From NCBI GenBank assembly GCA_016215105.1, contig JACRLJ010000019.1:1-39506 (forward strand): DNA of 39,506 nt, read 5' to 3'. The stretch is from Candidatus Hydrogenedentota bacterium. GTDB lineage: Bacteria > Hydrogenedentota > Hydrogenedentia > Hydrogenedentales > SLHB01. Of this stretch, positions 18,799-26,352 are shown in pieces; the stretch's first letter is position 1; each line of letters opens with the position of its first letter. Both the position numbers and the translations under genes were made by a program. The notes beneath the pieces were generated by a model. That model ran no database searches, was not told where the DNA came from, and saw only the letters and a list, made by a program, of their open reading frames with translations.

Positions 18799-19065
18799 AT
18801 GACCTCGACCAGTAAAGGCGCTCCGAAAGCCGCGGACCCTCGCTTCGTCAGCACGCACTGGACCGTCGTGCTGTCGGCCTGCGCCCCAGGTTCACCGCAC
18901 GCGGCCGCGGCGCTGGAGTCGCTCTGCCGCGCGTATTGGTATCCCCTCTACGCCTATGTTCGCAGACGAGGACACACGACGGCCGACGCGCAGGACTTGA
19001 CGCAGGAATTCTTCGCGCAATTGCTCGAACACAACTGGATCGCGCGCGGTTGTCCCCCAATGTAG
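18799..19065 (+). pseudogene. Truncated ECF-type RNA polymerase sigma factor (N-terminus only)
   Basis: A good AAGGAG site precedes ATG 18799. The product begins like the large ECF sigma group of planctomycete-type bacteria: RFVSTHWTVVLSA, LCRAYWYPLYAYVRRRGH, and the sigma region 2 segment DAQDLTQEFFAQLLEHNW. After about residue 82 similarity stops abruptly and the frame closes at 88 residues, where about 200 would be expected. Region 4, which contacts the -35 box, is absent. The remaining part was not found in the following 740 bp in any frame by eye, so the gene was probably cut by a rearrangement with a breakpoint near 19045. Confidence 0.8.
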
Positions 19066-19805
19066 GCGCGGAGTCTCGCCGCGCCGCCGGGGCGCTACAT
19101 CTTTACCCGCGCCCAAAAATGACCCCAGGCGACGTCACCCAAGACTAGACACGGATTCCCCGCCGCGTCAGATAGCCTGCCCGGATGGTATCGGCCCCGA
19201 CACACCCACAAAGTCCAGCCGCGCCGCCGGGGCCCCACTACTACCCAACAACACGCCAGCATAGCCATAGGCGCGCTCACCCCGCCCCGCGCATTCACAC
19301 CGCGCCCTCCCCGCTAAAGGCGAGACCTATCACAGCCCTGCATTGGACGCCGTACGCTTTGCGAAAGCGGCCTACCCAGGGAAACGCTGGGAGAGAAGAA
19401 CTGGGAAATGATGACATTGGAGATGGAGGCAAGTTTCGCCGGCCAGCTCAATCAGTGGGATACGCTCTCGTCTCAAGAAGTCATCATGGTCTTTGCGAAA
19501 AAGGATGCCGAGGGCTTCGTCAGAACCGACGTCCCGGAGTGCTCCGGTGGACACAGCTACCGCGACGGATTCGGCTCATTCGACGCCTTTAGGACACGAG
19601 GCAATACAATGGGCGTTTGCCAGTTCGAGGGGATCGAAAACAGCGCCAGACACGGCGTCGGCATTCGCTACAAGCTGGTGCAAGCGTCACCTTCAAATTC
19701 GATGGACGCAGTACCCCGCGGTTCTGCCGAGACGACGGCTCATCCCGCCGAAACCCTACCGTAGAACACCGCCCCAGCCTTCTGCCCCACGCAGCGCACC
19801 CCCTC
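19066..19805. other. 740-bp segment without a recognisable gene, downstream of the broken sigma gene
   Basis: Several open frames of 60-135 codons exist, but none resembles a known protein and none has a convincing ribosome site. A 16-bp string GCCGCGCCGCCGGGGC occurs at 19078-19093 and again at 19218-19233, each followed by a similar CTAC/TACC stretch, suggesting decayed repeats. The segment probably represents rearranged or degenerating sequence. Confidence 0.5.
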
Positions 19806-19833
19806 TTGACATCTACTGTGTTTACAGTATATC
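19806..19833 (+). promoter_or_regulatory. Promoter of the blaI-M56 operon
   Basis: Consensus TTGACA at 19806-19811 and TATATC at 19828-19833 are 16 bp apart. A BlaI-type operator fills the spacer, and a second one covers the region just downstream of the -10 box. Confidence 0.7.
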
Positions 19834-19851
19834 CTACTGCAAGCACAGTAG
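19814..19851. promoter_or_regulatory. Two phased BlaI-type operators
   Basis: TACTG-N6-CAGTA occurs at 19814-19829 and again at 19835-19850. Both are perfect dyads, and their centres lie 21 bp apart, about two helical turns, so two repressor dimers would sit on the same DNA face. Binding would cover the promoter spacer and the start site, implying autorepression of the operon. The assignment is inferred from position and symmetry. Confidence 0.75.
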
Positions 19852-19865
19852 AAGGAGACCGCATC

Positions 19866-20267
19866 GTGCGCGCCAAGCAGCCCTCGAAATTGGAAATGGC
19901 TATTCTCAGCCTCTTGTGGGAACACGGCGGCATGACCTCGCGCGAAGTGTTGGACGCGTTGCCCGACGGCAAGCAGCGGGCATACACGTCGGTGTTGTCC
20001 GTGTTGCAGGTGATGGAGCGCAAGAAGCTGGTGCGCCACACACGACGCGGCAACACCAACGTGTATCATGCCGTGGCCGCGCAGACGGCCACGTTGGGCG
20101 GCGCGCTTCGCGACATGGTGCGCGACATGTTTGGTGGGTCGCCTGCCGCGGCGGTGCAGCGCTTGTTGAGCGAGGGTAAAGTGTCCGAAGCGGAGCTTAC
20201 GGAAGTGGAGAAGCTCATCGCCAGCCTCCGCAAACAGCAGGGGCGCCGCGACGAGGGCAAGCCATGA
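19866..20267 (+). CDS. BlaI/MecI/CopY-family transcriptional repressor
   Basis: The start is GTG 19866, 7 bp after AGAAGGAGA, giving 133 residues. The winged helix covers KLEMAILSLLWEHGGMTSREVLDAL, QRAYTSVLSVLQVMERKKLV and GNTNVYHA. The C-terminal dimerisation part includes RDMFGGSPAAAVQRLL, the region in which BlaI proteins are cut by their partner protease. Repression of its own operon through the two upstream dyads is expected, with relief when the M56 sensor is activated. The stop overlaps the sensor start as ATGA, so the two are translationally coupled. The inducing signal need not be a beta-lactam. Confidence 0.93.
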   Translation: MRAKQPSKLEMAILSLLWEHGGMTSREVLDALPDGKQRAYTSVLSVLQVMERKKLVRHTRRGNTNVYHAVAAQTATLGGALRDMVRDMFGGSPAAAVQRLLSEGKVSEAELTEVEKLIASLRKQQGRRDEGKP

Positions 20268-23200
20268 ACCAATTCATTTACCTGCCCGGCGCCGCGATCG
20301 AGCATCTGCCCGCTGCGTTGATGCACAGCCTCTGGCAAGGTCTGCTCGTGACGCTGTTGGTTTTCCTGCTCTTGCGCCGCATACCGGTCACGCGTCCGGA
20401 CCTTCGGTACGGCGTGGCGGTGGCCGGATTGTTGGGCGTCGTGCTTGCGCTATTGCTGACGTGGTCCGTTCTCGAACACCCGCTCAAAGCCGAGAACGCG
20501 CCCGCAGTGGCTGCGTCCACCCCGTCCACCTCGTCCACCTCGTCCACCGCCCCCACCGCGTCCACCGCGTCCACTCCGTCCACTCCGTCCACCGCGTCCA
20601 CTCCGTCCACCGCGTCCACTCCGTCCACCCCGTCCACTCCGTCCACCCCGTCCACCCCATCTGCATCCGACTATCTCCTGCGCGTATGGCTCGCCGGCGC
20701 AGCGCTGATGCTGTTGCGGGTGCTCCGGCTCACGCGCGGGACACGACGCTTGCGCCGGCGCTGCCGGGTCCTGGACGACCCGCGGATATGCGAACTGCTG
20801 GACAACATCAAAACGGTGATGGGGATTTCCCGCCGCGTAGCCATATTGGTTGCCGATGGTCTGGCCTCGCCGGTCGCGATGGGACTGCTTTGGCCCGCCG
20901 TGGCGCTGCCCGCCTCCATGGTCACTGGCTTGTCGCCGGACCAACTCCGCGCGGTGCTCGCCCACGAACTCGCCCACATCCGCCGCTACGACTACCTGGT
21001 CAATTTCGTCCAACTGGTTATCGAGGCGGTCCTGTACTTCAACCCCGCCGTGTGGTGGTTGAGCCGTCAGATCCGCATCGAGCGCGAGGCCTGTTGCGAC
21101 GCGTTGGCCGCGCGGGTAACCGGCGGCGCCGTGGATTACGCCGCCGCCCTGGCGCAGGTCGCGCGCGGTCTCCAAACGCCGCCGCTGCCGACCCTGGCCC
21201 AGACATTCGGCGCGGAACGAGGCCCCGGCGGACTCCTCGACCGGACGCGCCGCCTGCTCCTGCCCGGCTACTGGCCCAAGCTCCGCCTGCACTGGTACAG
21301 CCTCGCCCTCGGCGCGCTCATCACCCTCGCCATGCTTCTCGGCCTCTTCCAAAGCTCCGTGATGAGCGTCGCGTTCATGGGTTGGCTCCTATCCGACAAG
21401 GAACGCATCCAGGTCATGTCGCACTTGGCACAAGAGTACAACCCTCCATCAGAACCGGCGGACCACGACAAGCGTGAGCAGGTCGAGGTATCGGGTGTGC
21501 TGATCACGACCGATGGAAAGCCCTTGCCTATATCCGGCGACAAAACAAACCTCTTCGCAATTGTACAAAGCGCAGACTCTCACTGCACGTACTCCTCATC
21601 CGTATGCCCTGATCTCAATGGCAACCGCTTCCGCGTGCGCTTTACGAAGGGCGATATCTACGTCTTCGCCGAGTTTCCCGGATACGAACCAGTCAGCGTC
21701 GGACCGCTGCATGGAGACAGACAGCATCCAGTCAAGGATGTCGAGATTCGTCTTGAGCCCTGTCAGCCGGCCACTATTCGCTTCGTAGACGTGAATGGCG
21801 CGCCCATTCCCGGCGCAAAGGTTGAGGGGTTCTACAGATTCCTACCCAATGCGGGATTCCGGACGCTCCGCCTGCACTCCGATGAGCGGGGAAGGGTTCA
21901 AATCGATCAGGCCCAGAAACCAGTACCAGTCCACTTCGAGGTGAAGGCCGCGGGCTATCAGTACGCCCGCAACCAACAGCTTATTGTCAAAGCGGGCGAA
22001 ACCTTCGATTGGGTGTTGCAGCCAGACGAACCCCTCGACGTACTCATCGTGGATAAGACAAACGGCGCCCCAATCGTCGGCGCGGAGGTGGCTCTGGCGT
22101 ATGAGCGAGGTAGAGACTTTCCAAATAATGGCGAGGGCGAACTCCTGGCCACGTCTGGTAGCGATGGACGCGCAACGTTGCGTGGATTGAACCGGAATCA
22201 ATTCTACGCGTTCCTCGTTCGCGCGCACGGCTTCGGAACAGAACTGGCGCTTAACCCCCATGGCACAGACACGCACTGGAAGGTGGCGATGGGACCACGG
22301 TACGTTCGCGGAACGATTCGAGGCGATCTCGCCCTGCTCAAACAGGGTAAAGACCACTCGGGACCGATCATCACAAGCAGCATGATGTTGTTCATTCCCG
22401 GGGAAAGCAGTAGTTGCGGGGTTGGGGCAGACGAAACGCCGGTTTCAGTGAGCGAAGGCGTGGGCTCGTTCACGATTGAGGACTTGCGCGCCGGTGAACT
22501 CTGCATCAATGCCGGGCCGGAACAAATTCAGATTCCTGTGAGTGAACCCGTCGAGAACTTGGAAATCACCGTGGGCGCGGTCAGGAAAAAAGCGGAACGC
22601 ACCCTCGTTATCGATCTTCCCGCGCCCAAAGGAGCGCCGCCGGCAACAGGCATCGTAACGGTTCGACTTGTCGACAACCCGGCGCAGTCTGATTCGGACA
22701 AACGCGCCGTCGACGTTGTGGAGGGCCGAGCGCAAACATCGATCCCGGTCCCCGCGCGAGTCATGATTTACGCCGACGGACTGCCTGGTTATATTCCGAA
22801 ACCGCTGGCCAGAGAAGATAGGGAAAAGGTAAGTCTAGGTTGGGAAATCCCGGAAGGCGCGGAGCCTTTCGTGATCACGCTGCCGCTCGATCGGGCTGGC
22901 GCGATCTATGGAAAGGTGCTCCGGTGGGATGGGAGTCCCGCGTCCAACGCCCACATCAATGTGCTCACATCTCAATCTGGAGAGGCCCCTCAGTGGCCCT
23001 ATGACTACTTGTGTCCCAACGTCACGAACTTCAACTGTAACCAACAAGGCGAATTCGCGCTGCTGCCTCTGCCGTTAAATATGACTTTCGACGTCTTTGC
23101 TTCCTTGGATTTCGCTCGAGACGAGAAACAGTTCAAACTCGCTGCCTGGAAACCCATCGTCCGCGAACAATTCCAACTTCCGCAAGGGACAGACGCCACG

Positions 23201-23746
23201 GTCCGAGTGCTCAAACCCGATGGAAGCCCCGCGCAGGAAACCCCGCTTGTTATTGAGACCGCGAGCGCCGGATATTCGGGCCTGCGCACCGACAGTGAAG
23301 GTCTCTTTGTGCTCCACGGCGTGAACCCGCGCCAGGAATGGTGGGTATCGGTAGATTCAGACGTATCGTTCCAACACACTCGGGTAAAGTTGTCCATGGA
23401 CGGAAACGAAACCGTCGTTCGCTTGGTTGCCGGGCTGCACGTCGAGGGCGTCGTGCTCGTATCTGGAACGAACGCGCCAGTTCCGAACCATTCCATTTCC
23501 GCCCTCGCTAGATCCGATTCCGGGCTACCGCAGCAGCCCAGATACGAAGTCAAGACCATAACGGACCATGAGGGCAAGTTTCGCTTCACCAACCTCGCTC
23601 CAGGCGCCTACACCATCAACGCCGATCCCATACGGAACATATCGGACGATACGACGGAACAGGCCAGAACCTTCACCGCCGCACAAAAGGCGCCTGTGGT
23701 CATCCACGTCCGCCCTGCGAACCCGCCCGTTTTCGCGACGCATTAA
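20264..23746 (+). CDS. M56 (BlaR1-like) membrane metalloprotease sensor with carboxypeptidase-regulatory-like repeats
   Basis: The 1160-residue protein has membrane segments near 22-39, 50-70, 137-155 and 347-375. Between the third and fourth lies the M56 protease domain with zinc motif HELAH at 234-238 and the third ligand in the RIEREACCDA segment (Glu273 or Glu275). After the last membrane segment there are about 780 residues of repeated beta-sandwich domains of the carboxypeptidase-regulatory/Cna-B kind (for example GVLITTDGKPLP, VNGAPIPGAKV, RWDGSPASNAH, TNLAPGAYTI). There is no penicillin-binding SxxK/SxN/KTG domain, so the ligand is not an obvious beta-lactam. Residues 85-132 are a Ser-Thr-Pro array. 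It presumably cleaves the adjacent BlaI-type repressor upon sensing an extracytoplasmic signal. Confidence 0.88.
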   Translation: MNQFIYLPGAAIEHLPAALMHSLWQGLLVTLLVFLLLRRIPVTRPDLRYGVAVAGLLGVVLALLLTWSVLEHPLKAENAPAVAASTPSTSSTSSTAPTASTASTPSTPSTASTPSTASTPSTPSTPSTPSTPSASDYLLRVWLAGAALMLLRVLRLTRGTRRLRRRCRVLDDPRICELLDNIKTVMGISRRVAILVADGLASPVAMGLLWPAVALPASMVTGLSPDQLRAVLAHELAHIRRYDYLVNFVQLVIEAVLYFNPAVWWLSRQIRIEREACCDALAARVTGGAVDYAAALAQVARGLQTPPLPTLAQTFGAERGPGGLLDRTRRLLLPGYWPKLRLHWYSLALGALITLAMLLGLFQSSVMSVAFMGWLLSDKERIQVMSHLAQEYNPPSEPADHDKREQVEVSGVLITTDGKPLPISGDKTNLFAIVQSADSHCTYSSSVCPDLNGNRFRVRFTKGDIYVFAEFPGYEPVSVGPLHGDRQHPVKDVEIRLEPCQPATIRFVDVNGAPIPGAKVEGFYRFLPNAGFRTLRLHSDERGRVQIDQAQKPVPVHFEVKAAGYQYARNQQLIVKAGETFDWVLQPDEPLDVLIVDKTNGAPIVGAEVALAYERGRDFPNNGEGELLATSGSDGRATLRGLNRNQFYAFLVRAHGFGTELALNPHGTDTHWKVAMGPRYVRGTIRGDLALLKQGKDHSGPIITSSMMLFIPGESSSCGVGADETPVSVSEGVGSFTIEDLRAGELCINAGPEQIQIPVSEPVENLEITVGAVRKKAERTLVIDLPAPKGAPPATGIVTVRLVDNPAQSDSDKRAVDVVEGRAQTSIPVPARVMIYADGLPGYIPKPLAREDREKVSLGWEIPEGAEPFVITLPLDRAGAIYGKVLRWDGSPASNAHINVLTSQSGEAPQWPYDYLCPNVTNFNCNQQGEFALLPLPLNMTFDVFASLDFARDEKQFKLAAWKPIVREQFQLPQGTDATVRVLKPDGSPAQETPLVIETASAGYSGLRTDSEGLFVLHGVNPRQEWWVSVDSDVSFQHTRVKLSMDGNETVVRLVAGLHVEGVVLVSGTNAPVPNHSISALARSDSGLPQQPRYEVKTITDHEGKFRFTNLAPGAYTINADPIRNISDDTTEQARTFTAAQKAPVVIHVRPANPPVFATH
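20516..20659 (+). repeat. 16-unit 9-bp minisatellite encoding Ser-Thr-Pro/Ala/Ser
   Basis: Sixteen uninterrupted 9-bp units of the form TCCACNNCG lie in frame within the M56 gene. Unit variants (TCCACTCCG, TCCACCGCG, TCCACCCCG) alternate, as expected from slippage or unequal exchange. The peptide lies between the second and third membrane segments. Confidence 0.95.
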
Positions 23747-23846
23747 GGAATCGATTTTGCGCGCTGTCGTTACACGTCGGAGAAAGATACTTCGCGACTG
23801 CGCCTCAGGACGCACTCAAGCAAGTGCCAGTCCAGGCGCTCCGACC

Positions 23847-23866
23847 GGCGGATGAGGACATCCGCC
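23847..23866. other. Perfect 8-bp hairpin after the M56 gene
   Basis: GGCGGATG at 23847-23854 pairs with CATCCGCC at 23859-23866 around AGGA. There is no T-run after it, so it is either a weak terminator for the blaI-M56 operon or a REP-like palindrome. The remainder of 23747-23959 holds no gene. Confidence 0.5.
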
Positions 23867-23959
23867 CTCCCAAACGCGCAGGTCGCATAGCGGTGGATGG
23901 ATTTAATTGAATCTAATCCGCTTGAAACCACACCACCCTCCAATACACACTAGCGGGAG

Positions 23960-24637
23960 ATGGACCTAAGCCCCGATCTCATTCCGTTCGATCATGTGCC
24001 GAAGCTGACCGAGCTGTCCGCTTCCGGCGCAAACGCCGCCGTCGCCGCGGCAGTGGCGGTCGGAACCCTGTACTGTTTCCTCGGCTACCGCGTCCTCAAG
24101 TTTATTATCGGCCTGACCGGCTTCATCCTGGCCGGCGCCTCGGCCGCGTTCCTTGCAGGCTGGCTCAGCCAAGGCAATCCGATCGCGATGGCGGCCGGCG
24201 CGGTGTTGGGCGGGCTCGCGGGGGCCATGGCCCTCTTCTTCCTCTATCACGTTGGCATCTTCAGTCTGGGACTGCTGGCCGGAATTCTGATCGCGTTCAA
24301 CGTCCTCGCCGACAGCGTCGAACCGTGGGCGCCGTGGGCCATCCTGGGCGCGGGCGCGGCGGGCGGGCTCGTGGCCCTTCTCATCGAACGCCCCGTCATC
24401 CCCATCGCGACCGGCGCGCTCGGCGCGTGGATGGTCGTCTGCGGCATTGCCCACTTCCTGCTCGGCCCGGATTTCCTCACCGCACTTCGCGGCCCGCTTC
24501 AGTTCGGCGAAACCCGCTGGTATATCGTTGTCAGTTGGGCAGTCCTCGCTGTCGCGGGCACACTGGCCCAATTCGCGACCTACAGGCGTCCGCGCACCGA
24601 GATTAAAGAAGTTGTAGTGCGGGAGGTCGAGCGTTAA
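23960..24637 (+). CDS. Polytopic membrane protein, DUF4203/TMEM198-like
   Basis: The 225-residue protein has about seven hydrophobic segments rich in Gly and Ala (for example FIIGLTGFILAGASAAF, AILGAGAAGGLVALLIE). The glycine-zipper spacing and the alternating pattern resemble the DUF4203/TMEM198 group, whose function is not established. A short charged cytoplasmic tail (RRPRTEIKEVVVREVER) ends it. GGGAG directly abuts ATG 23960, which is poor spacing, but no better start was seen nearby. It stands between two small hairpins and is probably transcribed on its own. Confidence 0.7.
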   Translation: MDLSPDLIPFDHVPKLTELSASGANAAVAAAVAVGTLYCFLGYRVLKFIIGLTGFILAGASAAFLAGWLSQGNPIAMAAGAVLGGLAGAMALFFLYHVGIFSLGLLAGILIAFNVLADSVEPWAPWAILGAGAAGGLVALLIERPVIPIATGALGAWMVVCGIAHFLLGPDFLTALRGPLQFGETRWYIVVSWAVLAVAGTLAQFATYRRPRTEIKEVVVREVER

Positions 24638-24700
24638 GTCCTACCGCCGCCGGTTCTCATGTCTGATCGGTCCGATCCAACGCGCCGCTCAACGCCTTGA

Positions 24701-24719
24701 CACCGGCGTAACGCCGGTG
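24701..24719. other. Perfect 8-bp hairpin between membrane protein and acyl-CoA synthetase genes
   Basis: CACCGGCG at 24701-24708 and CGCCGGTG at 24712-24719 pair around TAA. No T-run follows. It may be a transcript end for the membrane protein gene. Confidence 0.5.
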
Positions 24720-24783
24720 GAAGAATCGTGCTCGCGGCGCAGTGCTCAGAACAACGTTTTACACCCGCAGGGAGACGCGTTTC

Positions 24784-26334
24784 ATGCTCAATTTGGCAAG
24801 CGTACTCGAAGACAGCGCGAAGGAATATCCCGACAAGACAGCCGTCGTATTTCGGGAATATCGTATGAGCTTTGCGATGATAAACGCCTTCGCGTGCCAG
24901 ATCGCGCATATGCTGCGCGAGGCCGGCGTCGAGCGGGGCGACAAAGTCGCGCTCTGCTGCCCCAACATCCCCTACTTCCCGATGGCTTACTACGGGATAC
25001 TCAAGACCGGCGCCGTGGTCGTCCCGCTCAACGTGCTCTACAAGCGCCGGGAAATCGAGTACAACCTCGCCGATGCGGACGCTAAGGCGTTTCTATGCTT
25101 TGAAGGCACGCCACACTTGCCGTTGCTGGAGCACGCCTGGCCGGCATTCAACGACACGCCCACATGCGAGAAAATGTGGGTCATCGCTGCGAGCCCGTCC
25201 GGCCCCTCCCCTCTTCCCGGAATTCCCACGATGCAAGAGGATATGAGCGGACGCCCAACCAACTTCGACACCGTGCAGACCGACCCCGATGATACCGCGG
25301 TCATCCTCTACACTTCAGGCACGACCGGACATCCCAAGGGCGCCGAGTTGACACACTCGAATCTCGTGATGAACGCAATCGTATCTCGAGACCTGAGCCA
25401 CGGCACGCCGGACGACATCCAGTTGGTGGCGCTTCCGCTCTTTCACTCGTTTGGACAGACCTCGCAGATGAACGCCGGCTTTCTTGGCGGATGCACGTTG
25501 GTCCTGCTGCCGCGCTTCGAAGCCACCGAGGTCCTCGAGGCCATGCAGAACGAGAGCGTCACCATTTTTTGCGGGGTGCCCACGATGTACTGGGAATTGT
25601 TGCATCAGGCCGGCGCCGGAAATCACGACATCGAAAAGATCGGCAAACACTTGCGCCTGGGCGTGTCGGGCGGCGCCGCCATGCCGGTCGAATTGTTGCG
25701 GCAATTCGAGGAGAAGTTTAAGGTGACGATCCTCGAAGGGTACGGCTTGTCGGAGACGTCGCCCACCGCGACGTTCAACCGCATGGATCGCCCCCGGAAA
25801 GTAGGCTCCATCGGTTTACCGGTGTGGGGCGTCGAGATGCGTGTCGTGGACGATGACATGAATGACGCGCCCGCCGACACGCCGGGTGAAATTGTCATTC
25901 GCGGACATAACGTGATGAAGGCGTACTATCAGAATCCCACCGCCACCGAGGAAGCGTTTCGAGGCGGTTGGTTTCACACCGGAGACATCGGAAAGAAAGA
26001 CTCGGACGGGTACTTCTATATCGTGGATCGCTCAAAGGACATGATTATCCGCGGCGGATTCAACGTCTACCCGCGCGAGGTCGAAGAAACGTTGATGACA
26101 CATCCGAAAATCTCGCTGGCGGCCGTGATCGGCGTGCCGCATGACGAGTACGGCGAAGAAGTGAAGGCGTTCATCGTCCCGAAGGAAGGCGCCAGCGTTA
26201 CTCCGGACGAAATCATCGCCTGGGCAAAGAAGGAAATGGCCGGATTCAAGTACCCGCGCTGCGTCGAGATTCGCTCGTCACTGCCAATGGGCGCGACGGG
26301 AAAGATTCTGAAAACCGAATTGCGCCGCCACTAG
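24784..26334 (+). CDS. Long-chain fatty-acid-CoA ligase-type AMP-forming synthetase
   Basis: The 516-residue protein starts at ATG 24784 with GGGAG 8-9 bp upstream. An in-frame ATG at 24742 exists but would add an arginine-rich extension. It belongs to the adenylate-forming superfamily: phosphate loop YTSGTTGHPKGAE, GYGLSETSP, hinge segment GWFHTGDIG, DRSKDMIIRGGFNVYPREVE, and the catalytic C-terminal Lys in ATGKILKTEL. These enzymes activate a carboxylic acid as acyl-AMP and transfer it to CoA in the cytosol. The long-chain assignment comes from overall resemblance; medium-chain acids are possible. The fucosidase gene starts 18 bp after its stop. Confidence 0.88.
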   Translation: MLNLASVLEDSAKEYPDKTAVVFREYRMSFAMINAFACQIAHMLREAGVERGDKVALCCPNIPYFPMAYYGILKTGAVVVPLNVLYKRREIEYNLADADAKAFLCFEGTPHLPLLEHAWPAFNDTPTCEKMWVIAASPSGPSPLPGIPTMQEDMSGRPTNFDTVQTDPDDTAVILYTSGTTGHPKGAELTHSNLVMNAIVSRDLSHGTPDDIQLVALPLFHSFGQTSQMNAGFLGGCTLVLLPRFEATEVLEAMQNESVTIFCGVPTMYWELLHQAGAGNHDIEKIGKHLRLGVSGGAAMPVELLRQFEEKFKVTILEGYGLSETSPTATFNRMDRPRKVGSIGLPVWGVEMRVVDDDMNDAPADTPGEIVIRGHNVMKAYYQNPTATEEAFRGGWFHTGDIGKKDSDGYFYIVDRSKDMIIRGGFNVYPREVEETLMTHPKISLAAVIGVPHDEYGEEVKAFIVPKEGASVTPDEIIAWAKKEMAGFKYPRCVEIRSSLPMGATGKILKTELRRH

Positions 26335-26352
26335 AATTACAAGGAGACACAG

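Noticed and set aside
19408-19764. 118-codon open frame between the sigma fragment and blaI
   Set aside because: It has no recognisable domain and no clear ribosome site; it lies in a stretch with several overlapping open frames of similar length.
19617-19865. N-terminal extension of the BlaI-type repressor
   Set aside because: The extension runs through the promoter and operators; GTG 19866 has an ideal ribosome site and starts at the usual family N-terminus.
20450-21352. Reverse-strand open frame encoding long Gly-Arg or Val-Asp-Gly repeats
   Set aside because: It is the antisense reading of the Ser-Thr-Pro minisatellite inside the M56 gene, which has clear protease motifs and a coupled start.
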